Positions 45,058 to 53,300 of a stretch of DNA of 64,000 bases are shown one piece after another; position 1 is the stretch's first letter, and each line of letters begins with the position of its first letter. The position numbers and the translations under genes were made by a program. The notes under the pieces are model-generated. The model was not told the DNA's origin. It saw nothing but the letters and a program-made list of their open reading frames with translations, and ran no database searches. The stretch is taken from contig JAAZXR010000021.1 in assembly GCA_014240065.1 (NCBI GenBank), positions 1 to 64,000 on the forward strand, given 5' to 3'. The stretch comes from Myxococcales bacterium. GTDB lineage: Bacteria > Myxococcota_A > Polyangia > Nannocystales > Nannocystaceae.

Positions 45058-45642
45058 ATGCGTCGTAGCCCTGCACCCCGCGTGCCGGAGGAGAGCCTGC
45101 GTATCGGCGATTGGCTTCGGTCCTATGACCGTGGTCATTTGGCCGTGACGATTGGGCTCGGGTTGTATGGGGTGTTGATGGTGTTCACCCCGGGAGAGTT
45201 TCGATTTATGGACTGGGTGGACCTCGCCTTCCATGAGGCCGGACACCTCTTCCTCACCCCCTTCGGGCGGGTGATGCATTTTTTGGGGGGCACGCTCGGG
45301 CAGCTGTTTTGGCCCCTCGCCTGCGGTGTCTATTTTTGGCGACGCAGCCAGCGGTTCTCCGCCGCGGTGATGGTGCTGTGGCTCGGACAAAATATGTTCA
45401 ATATTGCTCGGTACATGAAGGACGCGGTCCTCACCGAGCTGCCGCTGGTGGGAGGGGGCATGCACGACTGGAACTGGCTGTTCTCTCGGTGGCACGTGCT
45501 CCACCGCGCGCAGCTCTTTGGAAACCTCGTCTACGCGGTGGGCGTGCTGTTGGTGGGGCTCTCCATCTACGGGATGTGGCGATTTTCGCGGCGAGCCGAG
45601 AGCGCAGACCCACCGCCCGTGTGGTCGGCGACCAGTGGTTGA
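45058..45642 (+). CDS. Membrane protein with HExxH motif
   Basis: 194 residues with about four hydrophobic segments. Between the first two lies F-H-E-A-G-H (about residues 59-64), a zinc-protease signature, followed by P-F-G-R-V-M-H-F-L-G-G. The topology is like a short site-2 protease (M50), but the second metal motif (N-x-x-P-x-x-x-L-D-G) is missing. A W-H-V-L-H-R segment near residue 145 could supply further metal ligands. It may be a small membrane metalloenzyme of unknown role. The start is uncertain between TTG 45049 and ATG 45058. Confidence 0.7.
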   Translation: MRRSPAPRVPEESLRIGDWLRSYDRGHLAVTIGLGLYGVLMVFTPGEFRFMDWVDLAFHEAGHLFLTPFGRVMHFLGGTLGQLFWPLACGVYFWRRSQRFSAAVMVLWLGQNMFNIARYMKDAVLTELPLVGGGMHDWNWLFSRWHVLHRAQLFGNLVYAVGVLLVGLSIYGMWRFSRRAESADPPPVWSATSG

Positions 45643-45732
45643 CGCCGCACTTTACCGGGCCTTTACCGTGGGGCGGCACCTCGTACACGTGGAGCGCTCG
45701 CGAACGCCAGCAGTTTCGCGTAGGGTCCGTCC

Positions 45733-46404
45733 ATGAAGATCGCTCGCGTGTCCCGTACGGCCTCGTCGCTCGCCACCTCGCGTGCTCTTCGGCTGTCTTG
45801 CGACGCTGCGTCGGTGGCGTTGGCGCTCGCCCTAGCGCTCGTGGGATGCGGAGTCGCCGACGACGGCGGAGACGGCAGCGGGGGCGAAGAGGGGTCCACG
45901 TCGCAGACCTCCGCGGACGACACCGGGACCGCGAGCGCCGACACCGGGGACGGGGACGGGGACGGGGACGGGGACGGGGACGGGGACGGGGACAGCGCGT
46001 GCGCGTTCCCCCTCGTGGCGCTCCAGACCGGCCAAGACTCCACCTGCGCGGGCGGCAACGTCCACACCTGGCCGATCGGCATGGCGCCCGAGGATTGTCA
46101 CGGCTGGGTGGGCGTGGACAATATGGGCGAAGAGCACGCCAACTCCGCCAACGCCATCGGCTGCAACGCCGACGGCACCTTCACCTTCACGCAATTCGCG
46201 GGCAACCTCGACTGCAGCAGAGGTGGGGTGGAGAAAGTTTTTACGATGGGTGTGTGCGAGCAAGACATCCCACCGGTGCTCTATACGGTGGGACTCAACC
46301 TCGCCTGTTGTCTCGACCCGACGTCGCCGGATTGCGTCACCGGGATCCCCTCGGTGGAGGTGCAAGGCGGCAGCGTCTACCTCAACGGCGTCGCCTGTGA
46401 GTAG
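45733..46404 (+). CDS. Predicted lipoprotein with (GD)8 linker
   Basis: 223 residues. The leader is long and ends L-V-G-C (Cys39). A Ser/Thr/Asp linker follows and includes eight Gly-Asp pairs encoded by a perfect hexanucleotide array. The mature domain (about 92-223) has eight Cys, consistent with a compact disulfide-bonded fold, and ends close to the stop with G-V-A-C-E. No known family. The linker should hold the domain away from the membrane. It converges with the copper monooxygenase gene, with 15 bp between stops. Confidence 0.78.
   Translation: MKIARVSRTASSLATSRALRLSCDAASVALALALALVGCGVADDGGDGSGGEEGSTSQTSADDTGTASADTGDGDGDGDGDGDGDGDSACAFPLVALQTGQDSTCAGGNVHTWPIGMAPEDCHGWVGVDNMGEEHANSANAIGCNADGTFTFTQFAGNLDCSRGGVEKVFTMGVCEQDIPPVLYTVGLNLACCLDPTSPDCVTGIPSVEVQGGSVYLNGVACE
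45946..45993 (+). repeat. (GGGGAC)8 coding microsatellite
   Basis: Eight perfect tandem copies of GGGGAC inside the lipoprotein gene, coding for alternating Gly-Asp. Copy-number change would lengthen or shorten the linker without shifting the frame. Confidence 0.95.
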
Positions 46405-46419
46405 CCCCGCCGCTCACGT

Positions 46420-47781
46420 CTACAGCGGTTTGTAGGCGACGCCGAGCCCCACCAGGCACATCTCATCGAGGGTGCCTTCGCCGACCTCCACGTCGATGGG
46501 TTCGGTCTCACCGACCTCGGCGAGCGCTTCGAGCACGGCGGGGTTGTCCATGGTGTTGTCGTAGGTGCAGCGCACCCGGACGATGTCGCCGTTCTCGACC
46601 TTGAAACCCTCCGCGATGGGCGTGTCGTAGGTGTAGATCCGCTGCCAGTTAAAGTCCCAGGAGGGGGTCTGCACCAGGCAGTATTCTTCGCCGCCGCGGA
46701 TGATGCTCGTCTGCATGTCCACCCCCACCTTGTGCATATGATTGGCCGCCGCCCACACGCGCGCGTCGACGTTGCCGAAGTCGGGGACGAACCAATCCAC
46801 CACCTCTTCGTGGTCCTTGGCGCCCGCTTTGATGAGGAAGGGTGGGTCTTGAATGGTGCCGACGCCGGGGGCGCCCACCAGCTCAAAAAACGAGCTCCAC
46901 TCGGGGGGTTGTGCGGAGTACCGAACGGCGAGCGCGGTGGAGTCATCCACCTCAGGGCCGCCGCCCGTGGCGTGGTAGTGGTAGTTTAAGATCATCCGCG
47001 CGCCTGCGGGGAACTCGACGCCGACGCCCGCGGGGGATTGGAACGGGAAGGAGCCCGGGACCCAGCCGCCGATGAGGGTGGCGTCGGCGACGCCCGGTCC
47101 GCCACCGCAGTCCTCTCGGATGCCGTCTTGCCAGGACGCCGAGGCGCCCGCGGGGTCGATGAACATCAGCACGTGGTGGGCGACCTCGGGGTTGCCCGGG
47201 ATCACTTGAATGCCGTCGAGGTAGATATTCTCGGTGTTGCCGAGATCGAAGCTGAGGCAGTGCACGAAGTCGAGCGTGGTGTCGGTTGCCTCCACCGTGA
47301 TCGACCCCTGCATGGGGATGGTGGCGGTGGGATTTTTAAGGTTGGGATCGATGGGCGGTGGGATGCTCACCGCCAGCGTCGGATCACCCTCCGGGGCGCC
47401 GAGGTCTGCCCAGTCGATGAAGGCTTGAATCTCCTCTTCGGACAGGCGCGCGTCGTGGTTGAAGGGAAACGGTGGCGCGCAGGTCTCTGTCTCCACCGCG
47501 TGCCACGGAGGCATGATCCCCGCGGCGACCTGTTGGGCCATGAACGCTGCCCACGGTCTCGTCTCCTCGTAGTCGTTCATCGAAAACGGCGCGATCCCGC
47601 CGTCGCTGTGGCAGCTTTGGCAATTGGAGGCGACCAATGGCGCCATGTCCTCGTACCAGTTGGGGCGGGCATCTGTCGTCCCGCCGTCATCCGTACCGCT
47701 GAGCCCCGACTGATTCGAACAACCGACTGCGCTTCCGACGACAGCACACCCAATCCACAACGCGAGCCTCGTTAATCTCAT
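46420..47781 (-). CDS. Haem-c / type II copper ascorbate-dependent monooxygenase-like lipoprotein
   Basis: 453 residues. The leader ends S-A-V-G-C (Cys21). An N-terminal cytochrome-type domain has C54-Q-S-C-H58 with M-P-P-W-H near 90. The C-terminal two thirds match the peptidylglycine/dopamine-monooxygenase fold, with H202-H203-V-L-M-F, H268-Y-H270 and N-H348-M-H350 as copper-ligand candidates. Such fusions are expected to hydroxylate a substrate at the envelope using electrons delivered by the haem domain; the substrate is unknown. Start ATG 47781 was chosen because it begins the lipoprotein leader. Confidence 0.85.
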   Translation of the reverse strand: MRLTRLALWIGCAVVGSAVGCSNQSGLSGTDDGGTTDARPNWYEDMAPLVASNCQSCHSDGGIAPFSMNDYEETRPWAAFMAQQVAAGIMPPWHAVETETCAPPFPFNHDARLSEEEIQAFIDWADLGAPEGDPTLAVSIPPPIDPNLKNPTATIPMQGSITVEATDTTLDFVHCLSFDLGNTENIYLDGIQVIPGNPEVAHHVLMFIDPAGASASWQDGIREDCGGGPGVADATLIGGWVPGSFPFQSPAGVGVEFPAGARMILNYHYHATGGGPEVDDSTALAVRYSAQPPEWSSFFELVGAPGVGTIQDPPFLIKAGAKDHEEVVDWFVPDFGNVDARVWAAANHMHKVGVDMQTSIIRGGEEYCLVQTPSWDFNWQRIYTYDTPIAEGFKVENGDIVRVRCTYDNTMDNPAVLEALAEVGETEPIDVEVGEGTLDEMCLVGLGVAYKPL

Positions 47782-47913
47782 GACAGGAGCGTAGCGCGCC
47801 AGCGGCGGGGGCCGCAACACGCGTCGATCAGACCGCGGCGTGGTCGCGCATGAGGTTGAGAAGGTCGTGGGCGGGTGTGGTGCAGGAGGTGGGGAGATGT
47901 CCTACGATGATGT

Positions 47914-48252
47914 ATGCCCTACTGCGAAGCGCTCGCGGATCGCGTGCGGATCGTCCTCGGACCCCGGCCGGACATCGCGGAGCAGAAAATGTTCGGAGGG
48001 CTCGCGTTCTTGTTGAGGAGAAAAGTCGGCGTCGGCGTCATCCGCGAGGAGCTGCTGGTGCGCGTCGGCACCGCGCGATACGAGCGGGCGCTGCGGCATC
48101 CACACGCGCGCGTCATGGACTTCACGGGGCGACCGATGAGGGGGTACGTGTTCGTGACCCCGCCCGGTTGTTTGGAGTCTTCCTCGGTGGAGGGCTGGGT
48201 CGCGCAAGGGCTCGCGTGCGTCGAGCAGCTGCTGTATCGCGACGACGCATGA
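47914..48252 (+). CDS. TfoX N-terminal domain protein
   Basis: 112 residues matching the TfoX N-terminal domain: K-M-F-G-G-L-A-F-L, then R-V-G-T-A-R-Y-E-x-A-L and M-D-F-T-G-R-P-M-R-G-Y-V. Stand-alone proteins of this type are widespread and their role is poorly known; the domain was named from a competence regulator. Clear ATG start. The gene diverges from the copper monooxygenase gene and lies 61 bp before the DUF924 gene. Confidence 0.88.
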   Translation: MPYCEALADRVRIVLGPRPDIAEQKMFGGLAFLLRRKVGVGVIREELLVRVGTARYERALRHPHARVMDFTGRPMRGYVFVTPPGCLESSSVEGWVAQGLACVEQLLYRDDA

Positions 48253-48313
48253 GGGCTCGCGGGCATCTCGAATTGACGAGATGAGACGCGGAGATTCATG
48301 GCACTATCTCCGC

Positions 48314-48880
48314 ATGAGCACCTCTGTCGACAACTCAGTGACCGGTGGCGACGTGTTGTCGTTCTGGTTCGAGACCCATGGTCCCAAGGACTGGTTCGGT
48401 GGAGCGGAGAGTTTTGACAAGGCGGTGATCGAGGGGTTCTCGACGACCCACGCGAAGGCGGTCTCCAACGAGCTTGTCTCGTGGCGGAGCACGCCGGAGG
48501 GGCGGCTCGCAGAGATCATCGTGCTCGATCAGTTCAGCCGCCAGATTCATCGTCGGCATCCACGCGCCTTCGCGGCCGACGGACAGGCGCTGGCCTTGGC
48601 CCAGGAGATGGTGCTGCGAGGGGATGATGTCAAGATCGAGGAGGCGCGAAGGCGCTTCGCGTACATACCGTTCATGCACTCCGAGTCCCGCGTTGTTCAG
48701 GACGAATCGGTGCGGTTGTTTTCTGCGTTCGATGAGGAGTCGCAGCGATACGCGAAGGACCATCGCGCGCTGATCGTGCGTTTCGGTCGATATCCGCACC
48801 GCAACGCGACGTTGGGGCGAGCGAACACCGCCGAGGAGGCCGAGTACCTCGCGGGGAGTCACGAGTCCTACGGACAGTGA
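48314..48880 (+). CDS. DUF924 family protein
   Basis: 188-residue soluble helical protein of the DUF924 family. It has V-L-S-F-W-F-E near the start, W-F-G-G-A-E-S-F-D, then I-V-L-D-Q-F-S-R-Q-I-H-R, Y-I-P-F-M-H-S-E, and R-F-G-R-Y-P-H-R-N near the end. Function unproven; members resemble TPR-like folds. ATG 48314 gives the usual N-terminus; an in-frame start 33 bases upstream is less likely. A T-run at about 48972-48978, after a weak GTCGC/GCGAC stem, may end its transcript. Confidence 0.88.
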   Translation: MSTSVDNSVTGGDVLSFWFETHGPKDWFGGAESFDKAVIEGFSTTHAKAVSNELVSWRSTPEGRLAEIIVLDQFSRQIHRRHPRAFAADGQALALAQEMVLRGDDVKIEEARRRFAYIPFMHSESRVVQDESVRLFSAFDEESQRYAKDHRALIVRFGRYPHRNATLGRANTAEEAEYLAGSHESYGQ

Positions 48881-49013
48881 GCGTCGCGCGGTGTGTCCCA
48901 CACCGTAGGGGGGTGTGACGCAGGGAGCAGACGGTCGCAGCGCGCGGTGGGTTCGTTCCGGGACGCCGCGACTTTTTTTCCAAAATGTGCGGGGGGCTCT
49001 CGAAGGGAAGGAC

Positions 49014-49046
49014 ATGAACCACAGCAGCTACGTTCGTATCAAATAA
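49014..49046 (+). CDS. Candidate 10-codon leader peptide
   Basis: ATG at 49014 is preceded by a strong purine-rich ribosome site (GAAGGGAAGG) and encodes M-N-H-S-S-Y-V-R-I-K followed by TAA. It lies directly before a hairpin and a terminator. It is too short for sequence-based proof. Position and ribosome site are the only support. Confidence 0.4.
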   Translation: MNHSSYVRIK

Positions 49047-49081
49047 GAGGAGACCGCGACGTGTCACGCGGCTTTCTCTTC
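49047..49081 (+). promoter_or_regulatory. Hairpin covering a second ribosome-binding site
   Basis: GAGGAGACCGCG (49047-49058) can pair with CGCGG...TCTCTTC (49067-49081), with one G-U pair and a 3-base bulge. The stem hides the GAGGAG ribosome site of a further short frame (GTG at about 49061, 26 codons). With the upstream 10-codon frame and downstream terminator it looks like a leader or attenuator. Confidence 0.4.
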
Positions 49082-49091
49082 GCCATCACTC

Positions 49092-49125
49092 ACCAAGGCT
49101 CGTTATCGCGAGCCTTGGTCTTTTT
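49092..49125 (+). terminator. Rho-independent terminator
   Basis: A perfect 11-bp stem, ACCAAGGCTCG (49092-49102) with CGAGCCTTGGT (49109-49119), a 6-base loop, then C and five T (49121-49125). The T-run shows that it works on rightward transcripts, from DUF924 or from the short leader region. Confidence 0.85.
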
Positions 49126-49137
49126 GGTCGGGCCGAC

Positions 49138-50286
49138 TTAGGCGGAGGGGAGCCCGGGGAGGTCTGGTGGATTCACGGCGCAGCCTCCGATGACCTTCCC
49201 GGTCCATCGCGCCTGCACGGCGGCCGCGGCCTCGCGCAATGAAAAGGTATGCGAGATATGTGGCGCGAGCTTGCCCTCCGCGGCGAGGGCCTTGAGGTGC
49301 CGTACGCGGGGAGGACGAATGCTTGGATCTTTTTGGGTGGAGATGACCATGGGGCAGCCGAGGACCTTGAGTCCCTTCATCATGATGAGGTTCGTCGGCA
49401 GGAGGTTGGCGTTGGGGGCGCCGCGGCCTCCTTTACCCTTGGCGACGGCGGGGGTCGCCGCCCATCCCACGATCAAAAATCTGGCGCCAAACTTCACGCA
49501 GCGTAGGCTCTCAAGGGAGATGTCGCCGCCGACCGCGTCGTAGACCACGTCCACGCCCGCGCCCCCTGTGAGCGCCTTCACGTCGTCTCGGAAACGCCGG
49601 ACGCCGGGGGTCCCGTCCTCGTTGCCCAAGGTGAGGACATGATCCGCGCCGTGCTGGGCGACGACCTCGAGCTTGCTGCGGGTGCGCCCCGTGGCGATGA
49701 CCGTGGCGCCGAGCGCCTTGGCGAGCTGGACCGCGGCGAGGCCTGTTGCGCCGGACGCCCCGTGGATGAGGATCGTCTCCCCAGCTTGTAGGTCGCCGCA
49801 GGCGACCAAGCAGTGCCACGCGGTCTCGTAGCTGCCGGCGAAGTTGCACGCCTGATCGAAGCTCAGCGATGGGGGCTTGGGGATCACGGCGCGCGCGGGG
49901 GCGACGGCGTAGGAGGCGAACCCCCCCCACCCTTGGTAGGCGCCGGAGGTGCGCGGTCCAACCTGAAAACCGTCGGCGTAGACCTCATCCCCCACCGCGA
50001 TCCTCGCGGGATCAACGTCGGCGCCGATCCACGCCACGACGCCGCTGTACTCGAGCCCCGGTGTGTAGGGGAGCGCGGGCATGTGCTGGTACTGCCCGCT
50101 CGTCATGAGGGCGTCGACCCAAGAGACGCAGGCGCTCTTGACGGCGATGATCACGTCATGGGGGGCGAGCGACGCTGGATCTGGCGGGGCTTGCTCCTCG
50201 ATGTGGAGGTGGTTGGCGATGCCTTGAGTGGGGTCGTCCGCGAGCGCGCGCACGACCGCACGGATTCCGTGGGGGAGGGGAGTCAT
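49138..50286 (-). CDS. Zinc-free MDR / NADPH:quinone oxidoreductase family protein
   Basis: 382-residue medium-chain dehydrogenase/reductase of the quinone oxidoreductase type. It has Y-T-P-G-L-E-Y-S-G-V-V near residue 75, the cofactor-binding H-G-A-S-G-A-T-G-L-A-A-V-Q (about 176-188) and D-V-V-Y-D-A-V-G-G near 248. It lacks the structural-zinc Cys cluster and the catalytic Cys/His zinc ligands of alcohol dehydrogenases. It probably reduces quinones or enones with NADPH. It is the third gene of a leftward run, 12 bp after a lipoprotein gene. Confidence 0.87.
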   Translation of the reverse strand: MTPLPHGIRAVVRALADDPTQGIANHLHIEEQAPPDPASLAPHDVIIAVKSACVSWVDALMTSGQYQHMPALPYTPGLEYSGVVAWIGADVDPARIAVGDEVYADGFQVGPRTSGAYQGWGGFASYAVAPARAVIPKPPSLSFDQACNFAGSYETAWHCLVACGDLQAGETILIHGASGATGLAAVQLAKALGATVIATGRTRSKLEVVAQHGADHVLTLGNEDGTPGVRRFRDDVKALTGGAGVDVVYDAVGGDISLESLRCVKFGARFLIVGWAATPAVAKGKGGRGAPNANLLPTNLIMMKGLKVLGCPMVISTQKDPSIRPPRVRHLKALAAEGKLAPHISHTFSLREAAAAVQARWTGKVIGGCAVNPPDLPGLPSA

Positions 50287-50298
50287 GATGGTTTGGGG

Positions 50299-50724
50299 TT
50301 ATTTCTCGCGGATGATGTCGCCGCGAATCTTGAGCTTCACACATCCTGGATAAAATGGGAGCAGCGTGAACGGGATCACGTAGTTGCCCACGCACTGGCG
50401 CGCCATGATCTTCAGGTTCACAACTGCTTGCCCTTCGGCGGCGTCGATTTGCGCGTTGACCTCGTCGGAGAGGTCGGTGAACTTGCGCGTGGGGACCGCG
50501 CCCCACACCAGGCTCCACGCCCGTCGATCTACCTTGAGCGAGCCGACTTTCTGACGGGCGGCGGGGTCCAATATCTCGCCGTCACTCCCGTAGACCGTGG
50601 GGGACAGCGACACTGGGTATTCGGTGTCGTCAAACTGAACGGTGGTGCGTCCGCCGGCGATGCATCCAGACAAGGCGCAGGCGGCGACGAGTGATCCCAG
50701 GACAGGGCGGCGCGCGATTTTCAT
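50299..50724 (-). CDS. Predicted small lipoprotein
   Basis: 141 residues. The leader ends A-L-S-G-C (Cys21). The mature domain has V-Q-F-D-D-T-E-Y-P-V-S-L-S-P and two further Cys (about 111 and 128). No known family. The start ATG overlaps the stop of the upstream lipoprotein gene by four bases, so the two are coupled and the products may act together. Confidence 0.75.
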   Translation of the reverse strand: MKIARRPVLGSLVAACALSGCIAGGRTTVQFDDTEYPVSLSPTVYGSDGEILDPAARQKVGSLKVDRRAWSLVWGAVPTRKFTDLSDEVNAQIDAAEGQAVVNLKIMARQCVGNYVIPFTLLPFYPGCVKLKIRGDIIREK

Positions 50725-51272
50725 GGCGCCTCCGGATTCGGGATGGTGTTGGACTCGGACTCGGACTCGGAGTCGGTGTCGGAGTCGGGCTCGGGTGCAG
50801 GCTCGGGCGCAGGCGCGGGCGCGGCCTGGCTCGACACCGTCCCGAACAAGTTGACCGTGGTTTTCTCAAACGCCCACCCGACCACGAAGAGCATCGCTTT
50901 TACCTGCGCGCCACCCAAGGCGACGAACGTGCGGTCGCGTCCGCCGGTCGCGGTGCTCACGGCGTTGTCGAGCATATGTTGGTTGTTGATCCAAAGCTCG
51001 GGGTCATTTACATCGCCCGTGCTGACCTTCACGTTCATCAACAACGCGCTGAAGGGGGAGAGGGGCGACGCATCGCGTGGCGACGCGGCTTCAATTTGGT
51101 GGACCGGCCCCACGAGGACGGGGGTGTCGGTGTTGGCGGCGGCGGTCACGTCGTGGATGCAGCCCACGAGCGAGAGGCCTGCGATCGCGAGGAGCGCTCG
51201 TTGCGCGCTCGGCCGCCAACCGGGGGAGCAGGACACGCGCTGCGGGCCTGATGTGGGTGCGGGAGGCATCAT
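50721..51272 (-). CDS. Predicted lipoprotein with acidic repeat tail
   Basis: 183 residues. A long leader ends L-S-L-V-G-C (Cys38). The mature domain (about 45-150) has V-L-V-G-P-V-H and N-Q-H-M-L-D-N. The tail is low complexity, with A-P-A-P-E-P and then a D-S-D-S-E-S-E type run. It is the first gene of the leftward trio with the small lipoprotein and the quinone oxidoreductase. Two adjacent ATGs (51272 and 51269) are possible starts. Function unknown. Confidence 0.72.
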   Translation of the reverse strand: MMPPAPTSGPQRVSCSPGWRPSAQRALLAIAGLSLVGCIHDVTAAANTDTPVLVGPVHQIEAASPRDASPLSPFSALLMNVKVSTGDVNDPELWINNQHMLDNAVSTATGGRDRTFVALGGAQVKAMLFVVGWAFEKTTVNLFGTVSSQAAPAPAPEPAPEPDSDTDSESESESNTIPNPEAP

Positions 51273-51459
51273 GTCCGGCGGACGTTACCACGGGGCCAGG
51301 TATTCGACCCGCGCGTCCGATTACCTGGAGGGGCGCTGAATTGGCCTAGGAAACCGGCGCCTTGGATGTCCGTGTCTCGATGAGATCGCGAGCCGGCGTG
51401 ATCTTGGTCATCGCGCCGGGCTTCACAGCAGCCGATCCGTGGTGTAGGCCCATGGGTGG

Positions 51460-52449
51460 ATGGAGCAGATCCTGACAGGTTCGGACTCACGCGCTGAACC
51501 GTGGCTCGTGCGACGGCGCGAAGAGTGGCGGCAGGTGGGTATTGTCGCCGTCTACAACGCGCTGATCTTGACGCCCGTGTTTGTCGCGTCAGCCCGCCAT
51601 CCGCTCGTGTTTCTGGCGGCCTGCTATTTCAGCTTCCTCAACGCGGTGGTGATTCATAACCACCTGCACAAAGGGGTGTTTCATTCCAAGCAGCTCAACA
51701 AGGCCTTCCGGTTCTTGCTGAGCTTCGGGGCGCTGTACCCGGCGTCGGCGAATATCCCCTCACACAACCTGGTGCATCACCACTTTGGCGACGACGGACA
51801 GCCCGACTGGGCCGCGCCAGGCCATGTGCGCTTCCGGTGGAATTTTTTGAATCTCCTGCACTTCCCCAACGTGGCGGGGCCCAACACCTTCACCGGGGTT
51901 AAGCGCTGGTCGGACGTGACGCGGCACGCCGGCTTTGTGCTCCAATATAACGCCGAGACTGTGTTCGCCTTCGCGGTCACCGGGCTGCTCCTTTGGGGCA
52001 ACTTCTGGCCTACGATCGCCTTTGTGGTGCTGCCGCAGTTTTATGGCGCGCGCTGCATCCTGCGGATCAACCTGATTCAACATGACTCGTGCGACGTGGA
52101 CTCGGAGTGGAACCACAGCCGCAACTTCGTGGGGCGCGGATTCAACTGGATCATGTGCAACAACGGCTACCACACGATCCACCACAACCGCGCCGGGATG
52201 CACTGGGCCGACCTGGCGCAGGCCCACCGCGAGCAGGCGGTGCCGCGAATGGATCGACGCCTCGATGAGCGGAGCATGGTGGGGTATCTGCTGCGGGCGT
52301 TCGTGTTCAAGGTCCATCGCGAGCCGACAGTGTCGGGTGCGGGGCACGAGGACGTAAAAGAGAGTGACGACCTCGGGCTCCCGTCGCGCCCGGAACGCTT
52401 CGCCGCCGCCGATGAGGTGGCGATCCAAGAGGCGGGAGGAGCGACGTAG
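51460..52449 (+). CDS. Fatty acid desaturase family protein
   Basis: 329-residue membrane di-iron enzyme of the fatty acid desaturase/hydroxylase superfamily. The three His boxes are visible: H66-N-H-L-H70, H102-N-L-V-H-H-H108 and Y-H238-T-I-H-H242, with two pairs of hydrophobic segments between them. It would insert a double bond or hydroxyl into a lipid acyl chain, or into a carotenoid or sphingoid chain. The next gene starts within its stop codon (one-base overlap). Confidence 0.9.
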   Translation: MEQILTGSDSRAEPWLVRRREEWRQVGIVAVYNALILTPVFVASARHPLVFLAACYFSFLNAVVIHNHLHKGVFHSKQLNKAFRFLLSFGALYPASANIPSHNLVHHHFGDDGQPDWAAPGHVRFRWNFLNLLHFPNVAGPNTFTGVKRWSDVTRHAGFVLQYNAETVFAFAVTGLLLWGNFWPTIAFVVLPQFYGARCILRINLIQHDSCDVDSEWNHSRNFVGRGFNWIMCNNGYHTIHHNRAGMHWADLAQAHREQAVPRMDRRLDERSMVGYLLRAFVFKVHREPTVSGAGHEDVKESDDLGLPSRPERFAAADEVAIQEAGGAT

Positions 52450-53300
52450 TGGACTGGACGACGCCGCTCGCGTGGATGGGCCTCGGATTTTTTTGGGTGC
52501 ACACCCTGCTCATGGCCGCCCATGCTGGGGCACAAGGAGCGGCGCTCGGTCGGCGCTTGCGGGTGTGGGCGAGCGGTGGGCTGCGGCGCGCTCGTGTGGT
52601 GGAGGGAGCCGGTGTGGGTCGACAGCTCGCGGTACATCGCGTGGAGCAGACGGGTCGCAGCAAGGGGGATCCAAAGATCCACTTCCACGATCGCGCCTAT
52701 CACTCGGAGCTCGAAGGAGGCGCTCTCGAACTTGAAGACGGCGTGGTCGCGAAGCTGCCCGCGGGCGGTCCCGTGGAGGTGTGGATCGATCCGACGTCGC
52801 AGCGAGCTCGTGCGGACGTGTTCGGCGAGAGTGAATTCGAGAGCGCCCACGCGCTGGCCCGAAAGGCGCGCGGGTTCTCCCGCGTCCTGGAGCACCCGGT
52901 CTGTGATGGGGATGAGGTCTGGTTCTATGGTGTGGGCGAGGACGGGGCTCCACTCATGACGGTGTCAACGGCGAGCGCCACCTATGTGGGAGTTTTGGTG
53001 CCTTCGCCGTGGACCCCCGTGATCGCGACCTTTGATCCGCGGCCGTGGTTGCGCGGACGAATGTGGGTCGCCCGCCTCGCCGCGCTCGGCATCGTCACGA
53101 GCGCCGTGGTGGTCACGGCGCCGATGTTCTTGTGGGAGCCGTTCGGGCTGGAGGCGAAGCTCGGGGCGCTGGGCGCGGTCATCGTGTTCAACCTGCAGCA
53201 GCTTGCGCTTAAGATGGTCCGCGACTACACCCGCGAGCCGTCGCAGTGTCACGTGCGAGGCTGCTGGCGAGGAGCCGCGGGCGAATCGACGGCCTCCTGA
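52449..53300 (+). CDS. Membrane protein of unknown function, coupled to desaturase
   Basis: 283 residues with an N-terminal hydrophobic segment (about 5-25), a soluble domain of about 170 residues containing W-F-Y-G-V-G-E-D-G near 158, and two C-terminal hydrophobic segments (about 206-230 and 236-252). I do not recognise a family. The GTG start shares one base with the desaturase TAG stop, so it is very probably co-translated. It may assist the desaturase or modify the same lipid; that is inference from position only. Confidence 0.7.
   Translation: MDWTTPLAWMGLGFFWVHTLLMAAHAGAQGAALGRRLRVWASGGLRRARVVEGAGVGRQLAVHRVEQTGRSKGDPKIHFHDRAYHSELEGGALELEDGVVAKLPAGGPVEVWIDPTSQRARADVFGESEFESAHALARKARGFSRVLEHPVCDGDEVWFYGVGEDGAPLMTVSTASATYVGVLVPSPWTPVIATFDPRPWLRGRMWVARLAALGIVTSAVVVTAPMFLWEPFGLEAKLGALGAVIVFNLQQLALKMVRDYTREPSQCHVRGCWRGAAGESTAS

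Noticed and set aside
45946-45993. Hexanucleotide repeat as a phase-variation switch
   Set aside because: The unit is six bases, so gain or loss keeps the frame. It can change stalk length but not switch the gene off by frameshift.
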